Numbered from the stretch's first letter, positions 1 to 5,782 are shown. The stretch is 5,782 bases of DNA from an uncultured Collinsella sp. (GCA_958438125.1 CAUBQN010000093.1:1-5782), one strand, 5' to 3'. The notes: generated by a model from the letters alone, not told the origin. Made by a program: numbers and translations.

Positions 1-224
1 AGGGGACGAACGGCCACAATGTTACCGGGCGTACGGCCGAGCATGCGCTTTGCCTCGATACCGACCGCCAGGATGCGCTCGTCGTTCTTGTCGATGGCGA
101 CGACGGAGGGCTCGCGAATGACGATGCCCTTGCCGCGCACGGAGACAAGCGTATTTGCGGTGCCGAGGTCGATGGCAAGATCGCCCGCATAGCTACCGAA
201 GAACATATCCATCAAAGAAAACAA
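1..224 (-). CDS. mreB: Rod shape-determining protein MreB (N-terminal part, runs off the left edge)
   Basis: This is the first 74 or so codons of the bacterial actin homologue MreB. MreB forms ATP-dependent filaments under the cytoplasmic membrane and guides lateral cell-wall synthesis. The visible protein contains the actin-family phosphate-1 loop (AIDLGTANTLV, about residues 17-27), followed by RGKGIVIREPSVVAID and GRTPGNIVAVRP, all in the usual MreB order. The hydrophobic N-terminus (MFSLMDMFFG) fits the membrane-binding N-terminal segment known in MreB. I chose TTG at 224 because AGGAG lies 5 bases upstream. The in-frame ATG at 212 would be 17 bases from that site, and a further ATG at 206 is also possible. 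The gene is separated from the upstream TPR gene by a hairpin and probably has its own promoter. The rest of the gene, and any mreC or mreD, lie beyond the window. Confidence 0.95.
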   Translation of the reverse strand, partial: MFSLMDMFFGSYAGDLAIDLGTANTLVSVRGKGIVIREPSVVAIDKNDERILAVGIEAKRMLGRTPGNIVAVRP

Positions 225-229
225 CGCAA

Positions 230-234
230 CTCCT
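230..234 (-). promoter_or_regulatory. Shine-Dalgarno site deciding the mreB start
   Basis: AGGAG on the minus strand lies 5 bases before a TTG codon at 224-222. It is 17 bases before the first ATG (212-210), too far for efficient initiation there. This supports the TTG start and adds four residues (MFSL) ahead of the MDMFF start that an ATG-only call would give. Confidence 0.6.
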
Positions 235-260
235 GATGTGTTGGATGATTGCTGGAAAAC

Positions 261-280
261 TACTAGCTCATCATACTAGC
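261..280. repeat. Direct repeat TACTAGC x2 upstream of mreB
   Basis: TACTAGC occurs at 261-267 and again at 274-280, separated by TCATCA, so the copies are 13 bases apart. The core CTAG is itself palindromic. The pair flanks and overlaps the candidate -10 element of mreB. It could be a regulator-binding site or chance; nothing here tells them apart. Confidence 0.35.
270..275 (-). promoter_or_regulatory. Possible -10 element for mreB
   Basis: TATGAT on the minus strand matches the TATAAT consensus at five of six positions and lies in the AT-rich gap between the hairpin and mreB. It would give a leader of about 40 bases. No good -35 hexamer sits 16-18 bases upstream, where the sequence falls inside the hairpin. 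This is therefore only a candidate. The element overlaps one copy of a TACTAGC direct repeat. Confidence 0.25.
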
Positions 281-284
281 GCAA

Positions 285-317
285 GCCCGGCACCTCACTT
301 GCGGTGAAGCGCCGGGC
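285..317 (-). terminator. Hairpin between the TPR gene and mreB, probable terminator
   Basis: GCCCGGC (285-291) and GCCGGGC (311-317) form a perfect 7-bp GC-rich stem. A second 4-bp stem, TCAC (295-298) with GTGA (304-307), continues it across a small internal loop and closes on a 5-base loop. It lies 23 bases beyond the TPR stop codon, the right place for a terminator. The sequence after it on the minus strand begins TTGCG, so the U-tract is poor. Termination may be partial, or the stem may mainly protect the 3' end of the message. Confidence 0.55.
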
Positions 318-339
318 AAAGCTAAATCCCATAAGGTCA

Positions 340-1644
340 CTACTGGTTGTCAGCAGCCGAGAAATCCATATCGAGTGAGGAAACGGCCCAGCCGATATGG
401 TTGTCGGAGCGCACGAATTTGACGGTGTACCCCTGCTCGCCGCCCTTGGACAGCGATGCCTTCACCTTGGCGGTCGTCTCGGTCATGGACTGGTCCATGC
501 CCTCGACGGACACGGTGGCACCCTGCGGAATCGAGGAGATGATCATCGACTTGGCGTCCTCGGACAGGCTCGAGGCCAGGCAAGACTCGGCCTTTGCGGT
601 GTCACCGTCGCCGGCAGCCTGGAACAGATCGGTAACGACAGACTCCTGAGACGGGAAGCCAAAGCCGCGCGTGTAGGCAAAGCCCAGACCGCCCGCGGCG
701 ATCAAGATGAGCAGAAGCAGCACGATGAAGACTTTGAGACCCGTGTGGCGATGGCGACGACGGACCTTGGCCTGCTTGCGGTCCTGACGGTCCTGCTGGA
801 CCATCTCGGACTCGGACAGCGTAAAGAAGCCGGTGTCCGAGGGATCGGGCATAAACTGACCGGTCGCGCCCGTAGGATCGAGCGGATCGACGGCAGAGGC
901 GTCCATCGCGGGCGCCGGTGCCGTGGCCATAGCCGTCTGGGCAGACAGCGCGGCAAGCGAATCGTGCACGCGGGCAAGCTCATCGGCCTGCTCGGAGGTG
1001 AGTTGGTAGATGCCATCGGCAGTAGCGGCGTTAAAGGCGTCGAGTGCGTCGGAGGGGCGGCCGGCGGCAGAAAGTGCCTGACCCATGCCGGCGTTGAGCG
1101 CACGCGTGTCGTCGCGGGGGCCGGCAAAGTCGATAGCCGTGCGGTAGGTCTCCACGGCATCCGCCGGACGGCCGAGCTTAATGAAGCAACGACCAAGCTC
1201 GCCGAGTGCGGCGGCAGGAGCCGGATTGGCGCCGTCGATGGCAGCCTGACGGAAGGCAGTACCCGCGTTGGCATAGTCGCCCGACTGGAACAGCGCGTTA
1301 CCCAGGCCCAGATAGGCCTTGAACGGCGTGGCATAGGAAGCATCCTGCGTAGCAGCAGAGAACGCCTGAGCGGCCGTCGTGTAGTCGCCCACGGCGGCGA
1401 GTGCCTTGCCGCGGTTGGTGAGCAGCGCGCCGCGCTTGCCGTAGGTGCCGTCATTGAGGGCAGCGGCGTAGGCCTCGGCGGCCTCGGCATACATGCCCAG
1501 GTGCATCAAGGCGTTGCCACGAAGGTGATCGGCCTCGCCCATAATCTCATCGGGAGTTTTTGCCGCCCCAAGCATCTGGGCTGCAGCGGAAAAATCACCC
1601 GCGCGGTAAGCGGCGCGGCCCTGTTGGATCAGCTGGCTATTCAA
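340..1644 (-). CDS. TPR-repeat single-pass membrane protein of unknown function
   Basis: This 434-residue protein has no recognised name. Residues 5-208 hold about six tetratricopeptide-type helical hairpins (for example AAYRAGDFSAAAQML, ALMHLGMYAEAAEAYAAAL, GNALFQSGDYANAGTAFRQA, GRCFIKLGRPADAVETYRTA), a fold known for binding other proteins. An Ala/Pro/Asp-rich linker follows (about 236-285), then a basic stretch (RKQAKVRRRHRHTGLK, 289-304) and one transmembrane helix (about 305-324). A C-terminal domain of about 105 residues follows. It begins QESVVTDLFQAAGDGDTAKAESCL, reminiscent of small NTF2-like or DUF4878-like outer domains (inference). With no signal peptide and basic residues before the helix, the TPR part should be cytoplasmic and the C-terminus outside. 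The start is TTG: AGGGGA lies 5 bases upstream and directly follows the isomerase stop codon. The 11-bp gap implies co-transcription and probably translational coupling with the isomerase. Confidence is high for the gene and low for the role. Confidence 0.9.
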   Translation of the reverse strand: MNSQLIQQGRAAYRAGDFSAAAQMLGAAKTPDEIMGEADHLRGNALMHLGMYAEAAEAYAAALNDGTYGKRGALLTNRGKALAAVGDYTTAAQAFSAATQDASYATPFKAYLGLGNALFQSGDYANAGTAFRQAAIDGANPAPAAALGELGRCFIKLGRPADAVETYRTAIDFAGPRDDTRALNAGMGQALSAAGRPSDALDAFNAATADGIYQLTSEQADELARVHDSLAALSAQTAMATAPAPAMDASAVDPLDPTGATGQFMPDPSDTGFFTLSESEMVQQDRQDRKQAKVRRRHRHTGLKVFIVLLLLILIAAGGLGFAYTRGFGFPSQESVVTDLFQAAGDGDTAKAESCLASSLSEDAKSMIISSIPQGATVSVEGMDQSMTETTAKVKASLSKGGEQGYTVKFVRSDNHIGWAVSSLDMDFSAADNQ

Positions 1645-1649
1645 GGAAG

Positions 1650-1655
1650 TCCCCT
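1650..1655 (-). promoter_or_regulatory. Shine-Dalgarno site of the TPR gene, abutting the isomerase stop
   Basis: On the minus strand the order is stop codon TAA (1658-1656), AGGGGA (1655-1650), five bases, then TTG (1644-1642). A ribosome finishing the isomerase covers this site, so the two genes are likely translationally coupled. It also settles the TTG start of the TPR gene. Confidence 0.65.
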
Positions 1656-2198
1656 TTACTCGTGAACGATCTCGACATGGACGATCTCGTCGCCGGCACG
1701 CAGCTGCGAAATCACATCGAGACCCTCGACCGTGGTACCAAAGACGGTGTAACCGGAATCGAGGTTATGCTGGGCACCCAGGCAGAAGTAGAACTGCGAA
1801 CCCGCGGAATCGGGGTCCATGGAGCGTGCCATGGCAAGGGCACCATCAACATGGCTGTTGCGCGGATTGGTGGCAAACTCGCCCTTGATGCAGTAGCCGG
1901 GACCACCGGTACCGGGCATGCCGTCGGGGCCCTCAAGACCGGCAGCGACGTCGGCGCCGGACATATCGCGGGTATTGGGGTCGCCGCCCTGAATGACAAA
2001 GCCGGGCACATAGCGATGGAACTTAAGGCCATCATAGAAACCCATCGTGGAAAGCTCGCAGAAGTTCGCGACATGAATGGGAGCGCCCTCGCCGTCAAAC
2101 TTGACCTTGATGGTACCCTTCGACGTCTCGATAACGGCGCACTCGTCGCCGGCAAGCTGATACTCGGGCGTGTAGAGCTCTTTCTTAAACCCAAACAT
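1656..2198 (-). CDS. Cyclophilin-type peptidyl-prolyl cis-trans isomerase, cytoplasmic
   Basis: This 180-residue protein is a single cyclophilin domain, which catalyses cis-trans isomerisation of Xaa-Pro bonds and assists protein folding. The family core is clear: FHRYVPGFVIQGGDP (60-74), with the catalytic Arg at 62 and the conserved Gln at 70; the LAMAR segment (121-125); GSQFYF (133-138); and LDSGYTVFG (146-154). The cyclosporin-binding Trp of human cyclophilin A is absent, as in many bacterial members. There is no signal peptide or lipobox, so it should act in the cytoplasm. The start is the ATG at 2198, because GAGGAAGG stands 6 bases before it. The reading frame extends upstream to a TTG at 2237, but that codon lies between the -10 element and the ribosome site, near the predicted transcript start. 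It is the first gene of an apparent two-gene operon with the TPR protein. The substrate is unknown. Confidence 0.95.
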   Translation of the reverse strand: MFGFKKELYTPEYQLAGDECAVIETSKGTIKVKFDGEGAPIHVANFCELSTMGFYDGLKFHRYVPGFVIQGGDPNTRDMSGADVAAGLEGPDGMPGTGGPGYCIKGEFATNPRNSHVDGALAMARSMDPDSAGSQFYFCLGAQHNLDSGYTVFGTTVEGLDVISQLRAGDEIVHVEIVHE

Positions 2199-2204
2199 GT
2201 GGTT

Positions 2205-2212
2205 CCTTCCTC
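2205..2212 (-). promoter_or_regulatory. Strong Shine-Dalgarno site fixing the isomerase start
   Basis: GAGGAAGG on the minus strand ends 6 bases before the ATG at 2198-2196. This near-ideal placement rules in favour of MFGFKKEL as the true N-terminus over the upstream TTG extension. Confidence 0.8.
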
Positions 2213-2227
2213 GTGCGTTTAAAGCAT

Positions 2228-2239
2228 ATTTGTACAAAT
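2228..2239. promoter_or_regulatory. Perfect 12-bp palindrome over the isomerase transcription start, operator candidate
   Basis: ATTTGTACAAAT is a perfect 12-bp inverted repeat with no spacer. It overlaps the last two bases of the predicted -10 element and the expected start point. A dimeric repressor bound here would block initiation. No regulator gene is in the window, and a sequence this AT-rich could be palindromic by chance, so the operator role is an inference. Confidence 0.4.
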
Positions 2240-2267
2240 TGTAGCAATAAGCATGGGCTTACATCAA
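2238..2267 (-). promoter_or_regulatory. Sigma-70-type promoter of the isomerase-TPR operon
   Basis: The minus strand has TTGATG (2267-2262; first four bases match the -35 consensus), an 18-base spacer, and TACAAT (2243-2238; five of six match the -10 consensus). The predicted start point near 2231 gives a leader of about 33 bases before the ATG at 2198, with the ribosome site inside it. The position between the zinc-ribbon gene stop (2306) and the isomerase is right for a separate transcription unit. Confidence 0.65.
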
Positions 2268-2305
2268 TTGCGCACGTAGGTTATTCCGACTATGGCGAAC
2301 TAATT

Positions 2306-3448
2306 TTAGGAACGCTGCTGCGGCTTCCAGGAGCCCACGTTGGCGTCGTACTGGTTCAGCGCGCTGTTGCCGCCCTGTGCGATGGGCGCCAGGATCTCGC
2401 TTTGGTGGGAACTCATCGACTCGCCATCGGGAATGGCCAGCGAGATATCCCAGCTCTGGCAGATCACGTCGACGCGCTCATACATCCACTCGGCAAGCTG
2501 CTTTAAGTGGGCGATGTCGTCCGCATAGACCGTATCGTCCTGATACTTAAGGTTGTCAAGCTCATCTTGCGTCTTTTTGATCTGGTCGCGCAGGGCGTAG
2601 GCACTCTGCGACAGCTCCTGACGGGTGGACAGTGGCGTTCGAAGATAACCATTGTTAAAAGAATCGATGACCTCGCCGATCTGGTCCTCGTCCCCGTAGG
2701 ACACAATGGTCTGATACAGACCGTCGAGCCTGGTATAGAGCTGATCATCGGTGAGCACGGTATCTTCCTGGACCACCTCGGCAGAATCGTCTTGCTTGGT
2801 ATCGTCCTCAGTCGCCTCGCCCTTTTGGCGCGTGGGGAAGGTCGTCTGCGCGGCCTGGCCAAACTGGTCATAGAAGCCAGGCATGACACCCATGGGATCG
2901 ACCGTCACGAACCAATAGGCACCGCCGCAAACGACGGCAAGGACCGCGATGACGATGAGCGGCTTGGGGATATGACGCTTGTGCTTGTGATAGGCGTCCT
3001 CGTCGGGATGCACCTTGCGCTTGGGTTTTTGAGCATCGTCATGCAGGGAAACGGGCGTGGGAATATCGACCTTGGGGATACCGAAATCCTTATCGAAAGC
3101 CGGCAGCACGCAGGTCTCGTTAGGATCGGCGGCGTCCGAAAGAACCGCGGCAGCCGAGGCGGGCGCATGCGGCACCTCGGTATCGATCTGCTCTTGCGTT
3201 AGGCGCGGAAAGCCCGCCGTGCGGCCCGCTGCCAGGTCGGATGCGGCCGCGTCCTCGGAGAGGATACCCGGAGCGGGGCGTCCGCATTTGGGGCACGTAC
3301 GATCGTGCGGAGAAAGACGGGCACCGCAGCCCTCACAGAACACGAACTCGGTGTGCTCGGGACCATCGCCCGGACCCACATAGGCGTTGCAGTAGGGGCA
3401 GAACGAGGCGCCGTCCTCGATAGTCTTAAGGCAATGCGGGCAGATCAC
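2306..3448 (-). CDS. Double zinc-ribbon single-pass membrane protein of unknown function
   Basis: This 380-residue protein is not one I can name. Two treble-clef or zinc-ribbon modules open it: C3-x2-C6 with C17-x2-C20 (ICPHCLKTIEDGASFCPYC), and C38-x2-C41 with C52-x2-C55. All eight metal-binding cysteines are present. A low-complexity linker (about 60-140) leads to a basic stretch rich in Lys and His (KPKRK, HKHKRHIPK; 141-163) and one transmembrane helix (about 163-181). A 200-residue C-terminal domain follows. It starts acidic (about 210-235) and becomes helical, possibly coiled coil, around 275-330. There is no signal peptide, so the ribbons should be cytoplasmic and the C-terminus outside. 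I start it at GTG 3448 because AGAGG lies 5 bases upstream and zinc-ribbon proteins of this kind typically open MxCPxC. An in-frame TTG at 3478 has no ribosome site. The gene follows the ATPase on the same strand after about 100 bp. Confidence 0.88.
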   Translation of the reverse strand: MICPHCLKTIEDGASFCPYCNAYVGPGDGPEHTEFVFCEGCGARLSPHDRTCPKCGRPAPGILSEDAAASDLAAGRTAGFPRLTQEQIDTEVPHAPASAAAVLSDAADPNETCVLPAFDKDFGIPKVDIPTPVSLHDDAQKPKRKVHPDEDAYHKHKRHIPKPLIVIAVLAVVCGGAYWFVTVDPMGVMPGFYDQFGQAAQTTFPTRQKGEATEDDTKQDDSAEVVQEDTVLTDDQLYTRLDGLYQTIVSYGDEDQIGEVIDSFNNGYLRTPLSTRQELSQSAYALRDQIKKTQDELDNLKYQDDTVYADDIAHLKQLAEWMYERVDVICQSWDISLAIPDGESMSSHQSEILAPIAQGGNSALNQYDANVGSWKPQQRS

Positions 3449-3551
3449 GGCATCCTCTTTTCGAAGCAATTCAAACAATCGAGGTTAGAGCATAACATCG
3501 CCACGGCCCCACAGGAACAAGGCACCAATTCAACATCGCCAGGGCGCGTAG
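3449..3551. other. Gap between the ATPase and zinc-ribbon genes
   Basis: This 103-bp stretch holds the zinc-ribbon ribosome site and no gene. I find no strong hairpin with a T-run, so the ATPase transcript may read through. TATGCT-like -10 sequences occur near 3487-3494 without a good -35. A 10-bp direct repeat, AACATCGCCA, occurs at 3494-3503 and 3532-3541. Confidence 0.4.
3454..3458 (-). promoter_or_regulatory. Shine-Dalgarno site deciding the zinc-ribbon gene start
   Basis: AGAGG on the minus strand ends 5 bases before GTG (3448-3446). The alternative in-frame TTG at 3478 is preceded by a pyrimidine-rich stretch with no purine-rich site. This shortens the protein by ten residues and places the first Cys pair at residues 3 and 6. 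Confidence 0.6.
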
Positions 3552-5782
3552 CTACTTCTTCTTTTTGCTTGGCATCGAGACTTTGATGCCTTGGGCGGAC
3601 TTGGTCACGCGAGAGCGCTTGGCTCCGGTACTCTTCTTTTTCTTGGGCTGGGCCTGGGCCACGCCCTCGAGTGCGCGGGCCTCGGCCTCGCGAGCGGTGC
3701 GATCTTCGCGGCGCTGCGCCATGTCGGCGGCAACGCGCTTGGCAAAACGTTCGGCCGTCGAGCCCGTCGAGCTCACCTTGCCGCCACCGCGGCCCAGGCG
3801 GACGCGCACACCGCGGCCAAAACCAGTTGCGGCATGACGACGACGCGGCTCGAGCGAATCCATCATCGTGGCGAGCTTAAAGAACACCGAGCAGGTAAAG
3901 ACCACGATGACAGCCAAGATAACCATCTGGCCCATCGACAGGTTGGCAATAGAAAGCAGCTCCGGGAATCCGATAACGCCCACCAGGATGCCGGCGACTA
4001 CAAACACAAAGAGCACCACACGTAAGGGTGTGAGCGGCTGCGAGATGCGCCAGATCAGGCTGACGCTCGCCGCGCACGACGTAAGCAGGCACATCGTAGA
4101 CAGCGTGAGCTGGCTAAAGCCAAACACGCGCGCCACAAAGATATCGAGCGCCGCAGCCAAAATGACCGCAATCGACGCCGGCAGTGCACGCTTGAGTACG
4201 TTGGTCAAAAACGCACCCTTCACGCGAGCATTGTTGGGCTCCAGGCCCAACACAAAGCCCGGCGCGCCGATGCAGAAGAAGTTGATGAGCGTCATCTGGA
4301 TGGGCTCGAAGGGGTACGGCGGCAGCGCGATACACAGCGCCGCAAGGCCCATCGAGAACAGCGTCTTAGTCAGGAACAGCGAGGCCGAACGCTGCAGGTT
4401 GTTGATGGAGCGACGGCCCTCGGCCACCACGGCGGGCATCGAGGCAAAGTCGTTGTCGACGAGCACGATCTCGGCCACGTTGCGCGCGGCATCGGAGCCG
4501 GCCGCCATGGCGACGGAGCAGTCGGCCTCCTTGAGCGCCAGCACGTCGTTGACGCCGTCGCCCGTCATGGCCACGGTGTGCTCGCGGCGCTTGAGCGCCT
4601 GTACGAGCTCGCGCTTCTGCTGCGGGGTCACACGACCAAAGACATGGTAGCGGTCCACTGCGGCATCGAGCTTGGCAGGCGTATCGAGCGTCGTGGCGTC
4701 CACATAAGCGTCCGCCCCCGGCACGCCCACCACGCGCGCGATCGACGACACCGTACGCGGGTCGTCGCCACTGATCACGTTGAGGGTCACACCCTGCTCG
4801 TTAAAGTAGCCGATGGTCTCGGCCGCCGAGGTACGAATCTCGTCGCGGATGGTCACAAAGCCCACGGGCTCGGCCTCGCCCACCATATCGCCATCGAGCG
4901 TAAAGCCTTCCACGCGCGCCACCACGAGCACGCGGCAGGTATCGGCAAGCTCGGCGACACGGTTCTCGACCTGCGAAAACACACGCTCCGAAAGCACAAA
5001 CTGCGCGGCGCCCATCACATAGGAGCCCTGCGCAAACGAAGCGCCACTCCATTTTTTAGACGACGAGAACGGAATGACCGACAGCGGCTCAGACACCTCG
5101 ACCGGGCGATCGGCGTAATAGTTGAGCAGCGCCTGGCAGGTCTCGTTGGCATCGGCCGAAGTCGCACGTGCCACGTTAGCCAGCGCAAAATCGAGCACTG
5201 TGGTATCGACGGGAACAGCCGCCTCGTCCGAGTCCACGCCAAAGCCAACACCCTCAACAGGCAGCGGGTAGGTGCCCTCGACCTCCATGCGGCCCGACGT
5301 GATGGTGCCCGTCTTGTCCAGGCACAGTACATCGACGCGAGCGAGCGTCTCGATGCAGTAGAGCTGCTGCGCCAGCACCTTGCGGCGGGCCAGGCGCACC
5401 GTGGCGATGGCGAGCACCGACGAGGTCAGCAGCACCAGGCCTTGCGGGATCATGCCCAGCAGGGCGCCCACCGTGGACAGCAGCGCCGACGAAGGCACAT
5501 GACCAGCCAACAGCTCGGAGAAGCACCACGAAAGCGCGCTATCGCCCGGGGTTCCCGCTGCATCCCACAGCTCGCTCACGCTCGAGGCAAACAACGCCAA
5601 ACCGAGCGGGATCATGATGATGCTCGCAAAGCGCACGATGGCGTTCAGCGCGTTCATGATCTCGGAATTGACCTTTTTGACGTACTTGGCCTCGTTATTA
5701 ATTTTGGCCACGTAGTTGTCGGCGCCGACATGGATCACGCGGGCGCGCAGCAGGCCCGAGTCGATAAAGCTGCCGCTCATGA
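3552..5782 (-). CDS. Cation-translocating P-type ATPase, CtpE-like (N-terminus beyond the right edge)
   Basis: About 742 C-terminal residues of an ion pump are visible. Counting from the Met at 5780, the order is: end of the actuator domain (SGSFIDSGLLRARVIHVGAD), transmembrane helices about 46-66 and 98-123 with the ion-site motif PQGL (112-115), and the phosphorylation motif DKTGT (Asp155). Next come the nucleotide-binding region with KWSGASF (243-249), ISGDDP (336-341), and the hinge TGDGVND (406-412). Six C-terminal helices follow (about 468-634), with LINFFCIGAPGF in the second. The layout resembles the CtpE-type, calcium-linked group; the ion is not proven. The TGES loop and first helices lie off the edge, and SGSF is internal in the family, so the Met at 5780 is not the start. 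Oddities are PQGL in place of the commoner PEGL, MGAAQ where KGAPE is usual, and a basic, low-complexity tail of about 100 residues (640-742). Confidence 0.95.
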   Translation of the reverse strand, partial: MSGSFIDSGLLRARVIHVGADNYVAKINNEAKYVKKVNSEIMNALNAIVRFASIIMIPLGLALFASSVSELWDAAGTPGDSALSWCFSELLAGHVPSSALLSTVGALLGMIPQGLVLLTSSVLAIATVRLARRKVLAQQLYCIETLARVDVLCLDKTGTITSGRMEVEGTYPLPVEGVGFGVDSDEAAVPVDTTVLDFALANVARATSADANETCQALLNYYADRPVEVSEPLSVIPFSSSKKWSGASFAQGSYVMGAAQFVLSERVFSQVENRVAELADTCRVLVVARVEGFTLDGDMVGEAEPVGFVTIRDEIRTSAAETIGYFNEQGVTLNVISGDDPRTVSSIARVVGVPGADAYVDATTLDTPAKLDAAVDRYHVFGRVTPQQKRELVQALKRREHTVAMTGDGVNDVLALKEADCSVAMAAGSDAARNVAEIVLVDNDFASMPAVVAEGRRSINNLQRSASLFLTKTLFSMGLAALCIALPPYPFEPIQMTLINFFCIGAPGFVLGLEPNNARVKGAFLTNVLKRALPASIAVILAAALDIFVARVFGFSQLTLSTMCLLTSCAASVSLIWRISQPLTPLRVVLFVFVVAGILVGVIGFPELLSIANLSMGQMVILAVIVVFTCSVFFKLATMMDSLEPRRRHAATGFGRGVRVRLGRGGGKVSSTGSTAERFAKRVAADMAQRREDRTAREAEARALEGVAQAQPKKKKSTGAKRSRVTKSAQGIKVSMPSKKKK

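Noticed and set aside
397..1665. A long open frame of 422 codons on the plus strand, opposite the TPR gene
   Set aside because: It mirrors the TPR gene in a GC-rich genome. The translation is a low-complexity Gly/Arg/Val/His mix with no motif, and no ribosome site supports it. The TPR frame has clear repeats, a membrane helix and a ribosome site.
1560..2222. A 220-codon plus-strand open frame opposite the isomerase
   Set aside because: It lies wholly over a confident cyclophilin gene and part of the TPR gene, shows no recognisable domain, and is explained by codon bias on the opposite strand.
2199..2237. A longer isomerase starting at TTG 2237
   Set aside because: The extra 13 residues would be encoded from near the predicted transcription start and across the strong GAGGAAGG ribosome site, and cyclophilins do not need them.
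3449..3478. A longer zinc-ribbon protein starting at TTG 3478
   Set aside because: No ribosome site precedes it, while GTG 3448 has AGAGG 5 bases upstream and gives the typical opening with Cys at 3 and 6.
3494..3541. Two copies of AACATCGCCA as a possible repeat element or array
   Set aside because: There are only two 10-bp copies 38 bases apart, with no further copies, no palindromic structure and no linked genes, so chance is a sufficient explanation.
5778..5780. ATG at 5780 as the start of the ATPase
   Set aside because: The residues that follow match the end of the actuator domain, internal in this family. The essential TGES loop and first helices must be upstream, outside the window.
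1..5782. CRISPR array, tRNA, insertion sequence, phage or defence system
   Set aside because: I found no regular repeats, transposase or integrase motifs, terminal inverted repeats or defence-type domains. All five genes have a plausible chromosomal role.

Overview
The window reads as ordinary chromosome from a high-GC, Gram-positive-type actinobacterium. A Coriobacteriia member close to Collinsella is the best guess. This rests on GC-rich coding sequence with AT-rich gaps, purine-rich Shine-Dalgarno sites with frequent TTG/GTG starts, an MreB N-terminus and a CtpE-like P-type ATPase. The taxon is an inference from style, not from a marker gene. All five genes lie on the minus strand, so transcription runs from right to left.

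In transcription order: (1) 5782-3552 is the C-terminal 742 or so residues of a cation-translocating P-type ATPase. Its N-terminus lies outside the window, and it ends in an unusual, very basic cytosolic tail. (2) After a gap of about 100 bp with no clear terminator, 3448-2306 encodes a 380-residue membrane protein with two N-terminal zinc ribbons, one transmembrane helix and a helical extracytoplasmic domain. (3) A well-formed sigma-70-type promoter (2267-2238), with a perfect 12-bp palindrome over its start point, precedes a cyclophilin-type peptidyl-prolyl isomerase (2198-1656). (4) Eleven bases downstream, with its ribosome site touching the isomerase stop codon, comes a TPR protein (1644-340) with one transmembrane helix and a small outer domain. 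Genes 3 and 4 are very probably one operon. (5) A GC-rich hairpin (317-285) probably ends that transcript. It is followed by the start of mreB (224 to the left edge), the cell-shape actin homologue.

The two unnamed membrane proteins share one plan: a cytoplasmic protein-interaction or metal-binding domain, a stretch rich in Lys, Arg and His, a single helix and an extracytoplasmic C-terminal domain. With mreB nearby this hints at envelope-related work, but nothing in the sequence proves it. I see no mobile element, CRISPR array, tRNA, rRNA or phage gene, and no convincing new multi-gene system. The points most worth a second look are the palindromic operator candidate, the architecture of the zinc-ribbon and TPR proteins, and the ATPase tail and motif variants.
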